In this document: piece by piece, positions 6,707-11,129 of the stretch
How positions within the stretch are numbered: position 1 is the stretch's first letter
Layout: every line of letters starts with the position of its first letter
DNA from: JANNMJ01 sp031397815
Lineage (GTDB): Bacteria; Bacteroidota; Bacteroidia; Cytophagales; Hymenobacteraceae
Direction of reading: 5' to 3'
Length of the DNA: 11,129 bases
Assembly: GCA_031397815.1 (NCBI GenBank)
Contig: JANNMJ010000222.1
Coordinates: forward strand, 1 to 11,129
The notes under the pieces: model-generated
Seen by the model: only the letters and a program-made list of their open reading frames with translations
Told to the model about the DNA's origin: nothing
Database searches by the model: none
Made by a program: the position numbers and the translations under genes

Positions 6707-8919
6707 GCGCCACATCAGAGAAAACTACCGCTGTGTGGCTGGGGCTGCGCGGCTGGATGGGGCGTGTGGTGCGTGGGGGTAAGTTCAATTTAATCAGTAT
6801 TAGAAGCGCGCTTTTGCTGCTGCTGCTGACCAGCTTGGCGCTACCGGGACGTGCGCAGCAATATCAGCGCTCGAATAAGCTTGATTTTGATTTGCTCGTG
6901 CAGGAGCTGTTCGCGCAGCAAGGCGGTGATGACGCGACGTCTTCGTATGAAGATTTATGCGAAAACCTTGCGCAATATTTTCAGTCGCCGCTGAACCTCA
7001 ATCGGGCGACGCCCGAAGAGCTGGCTTCACTCTTTATTCTGACCCCGAATCAGATTAATTCTCTGCAACACCATTTGCGGGAGCACGGTGGGCTGCTGAC
7101 GCTATACGAGCTACAAGCCGTGCCGGGCTTCGACCTGCCGACTATCTACAAGCTCGCGCCGTTTGCGATGGTGCCCGAAACGGGGCTGCAAACCGACCGC
7201 CGGAATTTCTTCCGGCGCCTCACCGACGGTGATAATACCTCTTTAATCGTGCGCGCCACCCGCACCCTCGAAGAGCGGCAGGGCTACACGCCGCCCACGC
7301 TTTACCAAGGGCGCCCGACCACGCGCTACCTCGGCTCGCCGGAGCAGCTGTATGCGCGGTTTCGGACCACCCACTTCCATGATTATTCCTTCGGAATTAC
7401 CGCCGAAAAAGACGCCGGTGAGCAATTGCGGTGGGCGCCCGACGCCCGCCAATACGGCCCGGATTTCCTGTCGGCCCACGCCGTGCTCTACGACCGGGGC
7501 CGCGTGAAGACCGTCGCCGTCGGCGATTATCAGCTTCAGTTTGGGCAGGGCTTGCTGCTGAGCGCGGGTTTTGCGGTAGGGAAAGGCGCCGAAACAGTAG
7601 CGACTGTGCGGCGCCCGAATTCTGGCATTCGGCCGTACACGTCGGTGCTGGAGACGATTTATCTGCGCGGCGCCGCCGCTACCGTCCGCGCCGCGCCGGG
7701 CTTGGATGTGACGGTTTTCGGCTCCCGCAAGCGCGTAGATGGCTCGTCGCTCGGCGCCGATACGACGGATACCGGTCAGCTAACCGATAGTTTTTCGGCC
7801 CTGAGCTTATCCGGGCTGCACCGCACGGCGACGGAGATGGCGAACCGCCGCAACGTGACCGAAACCCTCGGCGGCGGCGACGTGACGTACTCGACCCGTA
7901 GCCGGACGCTGCAAATTGGCGTCACTGGCTTGGCCACGCACTATTCGGCGGCCATTCAACGCGCCGGCACCCCGTATAACCGTTACGCGTTCAGCGGCAC
8001 CGATAACACGGGGCTGGCGGCGCATTACTCGGCCACGGCGGGTTCGGCGACGTTTTTCGGCGAGGTGGCCCGCTCGAAAAGTGGCGGCGTGGGGCAGATT
8101 CACGGCGTGGTGGCGAGTCTGAGCGCGGCGGTAGATGCGGCGGTGGTGGTGCGCGATTATGCGCGGGATTTTCACTCGTTCTACGGGAATGCCTTCGGCG
8201 AAGGCACTTACCCCACCAACGAGCGCGGCGTGTATCTGGGCGTGAAAGTGCGGCCGGTGGCCCGCTGGGAAATCAGCGCCTACTACGACCGTTTCCAGTT
8301 TCCGTGGCTCCGCTACCGCGTGGATGCGCCGAACACCGGCGGCGACGAATGGCTGACGCGGGTGCTGTTTCGGCCCGATAAAATCACGACCCTCTACGTC
8401 CAGCTCCGCACCGAGCGCAAAGACCGCAATACCGTGGCCGAGGATGGGCAGTACTTGCGCCGGGTGGGCGTGGGTACGCGGCGCAATGCGGTGGTGTACG
8501 CGGGGTTCAAGCCTTCCGCCAAGCTGGAGCTACGCTCACGCGTGCAGGCATCGAGCTACCGCTTGGAGGGCGGCGCGCAAACCACGGGTTTTGCAATTGC
8601 CCAAGATTTGAATTTTGCGCTCGCGAAGCGACTGACGCTCGATACGCGGTTCGCTTTATTCGATACCGATGATTTCGACAACCGACAATACATGTACGAG
8701 TCGGATGTGCTCTACGCCTTCAGTATTCCGGCGCTGAGCGGCCGGGGGGCGCGCACGTACGCGGTGCTGCGCTACGGCATCAACCGCCATTTAGACGTTT
8801 GGCTCCGGGCGGCGCGCACGCTTTACCGCGACCAAACGACCGTCGGCTCCGGGCTGGATGAGATTCAGGGGCCGCGCCGCACCGATGTGCGCGTGCAGCT
8901 GCGGTGGCGCGCTGGCTGA
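6703..8919 (+). CDS. Outer-membrane protein with ComEA-type helix-hairpin-helix region and large beta-barrel
   Basis: The product is 738 residues. The N-terminus is long: 34 mostly polar or basic residues precede a Leu-rich core (ALLLLLLTSLAL) and a cleavage site near GRA|Q (51/52). ATG 6757 (Met19) is a possible alternative start, but ATG 6703 forms the ATGA overlap with the gene before it. Residues about 82-154 are helical and hold the ComEA-like pattern: LNLNRATPEELASL, then a hairpin, then LYELQAVPGFD with a Gly-containing turn. From about 165 to the end the sequence is beta-rich, with alternating strands and many Tyr/Arg/Gly turns (ARFRTTHFHDYSFGITAEKD, LLLSAGFAVGKG, LRSRVQASSYRLEGG), ending in a strand VRVQLRWRAG. 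This fits a 20- to 30-strand outer-membrane barrel with a periplasmic helix-hairpin-helix plug. In soluble proteins this motif binds DNA; whether it does here is unknown. Proteins of this layout are usually named only helix-hairpin-helix domain-containing. Confidence 0.88.
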   Translation: MSATSEKTTAVWLGLRGWMGRVVRGGKFNLISIRSALLLLLLTSLALPGRAQQYQRSNKLDFDLLVQELFAQQGGDDATSSYEDLCENLAQYFQSPLNLNRATPEELASLFILTPNQINSLQHHLREHGGLLTLYELQAVPGFDLPTIYKLAPFAMVPETGLQTDRRNFFRRLTDGDNTSLIVRATRTLEERQGYTPPTLYQGRPTTRYLGSPEQLYARFRTTHFHDYSFGITAEKDAGEQLRWAPDARQYGPDFLSAHAVLYDRGRVKTVAVGDYQLQFGQGLLLSAGFAVGKGAETVATVRRPNSGIRPYTSVLETIYLRGAAATVRAAPGLDVTVFGSRKRVDGSSLGADTTDTGQLTDSFSALSLSGLHRTATEMANRRNVTETLGGGDVTYSTRSRTLQIGVTGLATHYSAAIQRAGTPYNRYAFSGTDNTGLAAHYSATAGSATFFGEVARSKSGGVGQIHGVVASLSAAVDAAVVVRDYARDFHSFYGNAFGEGTYPTNERGVYLGVKVRPVARWEISAYYDRFQFPWLRYRVDAPNTGGDEWLTRVLFRPDKITTLYVQLRTERKDRNTVAEDGQYLRRVGVGTRRNAVVYAGFKPSAKLELRSRVQASSYRLEGGAQTTGFAIAQDLNFALAKRLTLDTRFALFDTDDFDNRQYMYESDVLYAFSIPALSGRGARTYAVLRYGINRHLDVWLRAARTLYRDQTTVGSGLDEIQGPRRTDVRVQLRWRAG

Positions 8920-8928
8920 CCCGAAAAG

Positions 8929-8972
8929 CCGCCTTTGGGACGCGTTGCAGGCGGAGGAAACATTTTTCTTTT
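8929..8972 (+). terminator. Weak candidate intrinsic terminator after the barrel operon
   Basis: CCGCCT at 8929-8934 can pair with AGGCGG at 8949-8954 around a 14-base loop. A T-rich stretch (five T, C, four T) follows at 8963-8972. The loop is large and the T tract starts eight bases after the stem, so this is only a candidate. Its position, 10 bases after the stop codon at 8919, is right for a terminator. Confidence 0.3.
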
Positions 8973-9018
8973 ACCGACAGTAACCCGCTCCACGCACTAA
9001 TTTGATAACATGGAGCAT

Positions 9019-9037
9019 CAGCCGGTGAAAGCGGCTG
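9019..9037. other. Short perfect inverted repeat
   Basis: CAGCCG (9019-9024) and CGGCTG (9032-9037) form a 6-bp stem with a 7-base loop. No T run follows directly, so it is not a typical terminator. It lies about 30 bases upstream of the proposed -33 element and could be chance or an operator. Confidence 0.3.
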
Positions 9038-9067
9038 TAATTTCAGTGTGGCCGGTTTGTCCGATTT

Positions 9068-9097
9068 TTTGTAGCTTAGTAGCCCCAATTAGTTTTG
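9068..9097 (+). promoter_or_regulatory. Bacteroidota-type promoter (TTTG / TANNTTTG)
   Basis: TTTG at 9068-9071 is followed after 18 bases by TAGTTTTG at 9090-9097, an exact match to the -7 consensus TANNTTTG recognised by the primary sigma factor of Bacteroidota. Spacing is in the accepted range. The expected transcription start is around 9102-9105, leaving a leader of about 60 bases before ATG 9163. It drives the large secreted protein gene and supports that gene being a separate unit from the barrel operon. Confidence 0.6.
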
Positions 9098-9162
9098 GCG
9101 GCGTGATGCTTTTTATGGCTCATGCTGAATACGTCCTCATCATTTTTATCAACCTCTGCTGC

Positions 9163-11129
9163 ATGCATACACCTTTTCCTCCCCGGGCGCCACGGCCTCC
9201 TCACCGTGGCGATCCTGAATACCAGACCAAGGCCCAGGCCGCGTGGAAACGCTGCCGGGCCGCCTTCCTCACTGCTGCCTTCGGGCTTGTAGCCGCTTCC
9301 GGCGCTTTAGCGCAGGTAAGCGGCTATACTTTTGCAGTGGGTACCGAGGCATACGTCGATTTGGGTACTAACGGTACCGCGTTGGGCGCCCCAGAAGGCA
9401 TCACGTCCAACGACGACGACACATCGGTGGAGCTGCCTATCGGCTTCAACTTCACCTACGGCGGGTCTACGTTCACCCGTTTTATGGTGAACACGAACGG
9501 CTTCATCAAGCTCGGAACGGTGGGCATGACGGGGCCGTCGAGCGATGCGCTGTATGGGACCCGTACCGGGGCGACGGGGAACGCGTTCTCTTCGGCGAAC
9601 GCCGCCGATATCAACATCATCTCGGCGACCAATACCGACTGGAACAGCGGCACCGGCGGCGCCGAGTTTCGGTACTTCCTGACCGGCTCCGTTGGCTCGC
9701 GGACGCTGACGGTGCAGTGGAAAAACATGGCTGATGACTGGGGCACCCAGCAGTTTCAGTCAGCTAACTTTCAAGTTATTCTGACGGAAGGCGCTAACTC
9801 CGTGAAGATCAAGCACGGAACTTGGACTCAGAGTGCGAGCACTACTTCGTCGTTCATTGGAACGGCAGCCGGGCTGAAAGGCGCTACCGGTAACGTCCGC
9901 TCGCTTTCGAAGCTCTCCAGTACGGCTACTTCGGCCGCTACGGCCGCTACTTCCACCACCACGCTCTGGAGCATTGCGCGGGCAACGGTGCCCGTCAGCG
10001 GCACGCTTTACACGTTTGCGCCACCAGCAGCTGTGCCGCGCTCGATTTCGAGCCTGACCGGCTCGCACCCATTCACGACCAACGTCGAGAAAAACTCGAC
10101 CGATAACGTGATTCTGCGCCTCGACGTCGGGACCGCCGGTAACGCCGGTACGCTGACGCTCAATAGCGTAACTGTTTCGACTCCGAACACCAGCGCCACC
10201 GTCAGCGGCGCGAAGCTGTGGTTCTCGACCTCGACGACCTTCAGCACGACCACCGCTACCCAGCTGGGCAGCTTGCAGGCTATCGCAAGCGGCTCGGCCA
10301 CGTTCTCGGGGCTTACCCAGCAGTTCACGGCGGCTACCTCGTACCTCTACGTGACGTTCGATATTGCCGGTACTGCTACACTCGGTCAAACGATTGATGC
10401 ATCGGTGGTTGACGGCGACATCGTCATCAGCGCGGATGCTGGCGCGACGAACCCCGGTGGTCAGCCATTGGCGGAAATCAACCCAGCGGGCGTCCGGACT
10501 ATCGGTTACTGCTCATCGGCTGCCACGAGCGCCGGTGATACCGACATCGGGCGGGTTCGGTTGAACACCCTCGACAATGCTCCGGGCGGCGACCTGCCGA
10601 TTTCGGCCAACGCCAACGCCACGGGCACTTACTCCGACTTTACGGCCCTCGCGCCGACTTCGCTGCAACGCGGCGAGTCGTACCTGATGCGGGTGAACGC
10701 CATCGACCCAAGCGGGTCGTTGTTCGCCGCTTACCTCACGGCTTTCGTCGACTTCAACCAAGACGGCGACTTTACGGATGCTGGCGAACAGATTGTAGTC
10801 AACAACGGCACGGCCTCGGTTTCGACCGTTGCCACTGCTGCTGAACGCGAAGCACAAGCCATCATCACCATCCCGGCGGGCGCTCTGCTCGGCAACACCC
10901 GGATGCGGATCGTGCTGTCGGAAACGGCCGCTCGGGCAGCTTGCGAAACGTATTCTTTCGGCGAGACCGAGGATTATACCGTGACGATTGCGCCGGCTCC
11001 GGCTTGCCCATCGCTCAGCGGCCTGTCCGTCGACAACATAACCAGCAACACGGCGCAGGTCAACTTCTCGTTCGGAGTGGGCGGCGGAACGGCTCAGGTC
11101 GAATTCGGCCCGGCGGGCTTCACGCCCGG
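9163..11129 (+). CDS. Large secreted modular protein with BNR_assoc_N-like, GEVED and FN3 domains (3' end missing)
   Basis: An open frame of 655 codons plus two bases runs off the right edge. A signal peptide has its core at about 33-50 (AAFLTAAFGLVAASGALA) and cleavage near ALA|Q (50/51), preceded by a long Pro/Arg-rich n-region. Residues about 52-285 form an all-beta N-terminal domain I cannot name (GFNFTYGGSTFTRFMVNTNG). Residues about 294-447 resemble BNR_assoc_N, the N-terminal domain of BNR-repeat neuraminidases (repeated beta strands, LGSLQAIASGSATFSG, YLYVTFDI). Residues about 449-606 are a GEVED domain: YCSS start, VDFNQDGDFTDAGE at 529-542 with a D-x-N-x-D-G calcium-loop-like pattern, and FGETEDYTVTI at the end. 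From about 615 a fibronectin type III domain begins. A T9SS sorting domain is expected past the edge. The frame stays open upstream to ATG 9010, with ATGs at 9106 and 9115; 9163 is preferred because it lies downstream of the promoter. Function unknown; surface binding is likely. Confidence 0.88.
   Translation, partial: MHTPFPPRAPRPPHRGDPEYQTKAQAAWKRCRAAFLTAAFGLVAASGALAQVSGYTFAVGTEAYVDLGTNGTALGAPEGITSNDDDTSVELPIGFNFTYGGSTFTRFMVNTNGFIKLGTVGMTGPSSDALYGTRTGATGNAFSSANAADINIISATNTDWNSGTGGAEFRYFLTGSVGSRTLTVQWKNMADDWGTQQFQSANFQVILTEGANSVKIKHGTWTQSASTTSSFIGTAAGLKGATGNVRSLSKLSSTATSAATAATSTTTLWSIARATVPVSGTLYTFAPPAAVPRSISSLTGSHPFTTNVEKNSTDNVILRLDVGTAGNAGTLTLNSVTVSTPNTSATVSGAKLWFSTSTTFSTTTATQLGSLQAIASGSATFSGLTQQFTAATSYLYVTFDIAGTATLGQTIDASVVDGDIVISADAGATNPGGQPLAEINPAGVRTIGYCSSAATSAGDTDIGRVRLNTLDNAPGGDLPISANANATGTYSDFTALAPTSLQRGESYLMRVNAIDPSGSLFAAYLTAFVDFNQDGDFTDAGEQIVVNNGTASVSTVATAAEREAQAIITIPAGALLGNTRMRIVLSETAARAACETYSFGETEDYTVTIAPAPACPSLSGLSVDNITSNTAQVNFSFGVGGGTAQVEFGPAGFTP
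9932..9949 (+). repeat. Perfect 9-bp tandem duplication in a Thr/Ala/Ser linker
   Basis: CGGCCGCTA occurs twice in direct succession. It lies within a low-complexity segment (STATSAATAATSTTT) of the modular secreted protein. The unit is a multiple of three, so copy changes would alter linker length without breaking the frame. Confidence 0.7.

Noticed and set aside
9760..10389. 209-codon minus-strand open frame
   Set aside because: Antisense to the BNR_assoc_N-like region; Arg/Gly/Ser-rich product typical of a shadow frame in GC-rich DNA.

Overview
The window looks like a chromosomal stretch from a GC-rich member of the Bacteroidota, most likely Cytophagales and possibly a Hymenobacter-type organism. 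This is inferred from gene content, not from a marker gene. The clues are a C-terminal type IX secretion (T9SS) sorting domain, a GEVED domain, a BNR_assoc_N-like domain, PorV/PorQ-like and helix-hairpin-helix outer-membrane proteins, signal peptides followed by Gln, and a TANNTTTG promoter. Every recognisable gene encodes an exported or outer-membrane protein. No RNA gene, insertion sequence, CRISPR array or phage gene was found.

Layout: two minus-strand genes run leftwards. The first is a 1287-codon multidomain T9SS cargo protein (5539 to 1676). Four bases after it comes an exported repeat/PKD protein (1671 to beyond the left edge). A divergent intergenic region (about 5560-5827) separates them from a plus-strand pair coupled by an ATGA overlap: a 292-aa PorV/PorQ-like barrel (5828-6706) and a 738-aa outer-membrane protein with a ComEA-type helix-hairpin-helix region ahead of a predicted large beta-barrel (6703-8919). 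After 243 bases of non-coding DNA, with a weak terminator candidate and a good Bacteroidota promoter, a large secreted modular protein starts at 9163 and runs off the right edge.

How the genes work together is inference. The PorV/PorQ-like protein resembles a family that includes T9SS outer-membrane components. The flanking genes encode cell-surface or secreted proteins, one with a clear T9SS tag; the other two are truncated before their C-termini would be visible. The helix-hairpin-helix barrel is the least understood part. The most checkable oddity is a run of ten C in the 5' end of the 1287-codon gene. It puts the two upstream ATG codons out of frame with the long reading frame, so it is either a phase-variation switch or a homopolymer sequencing error.
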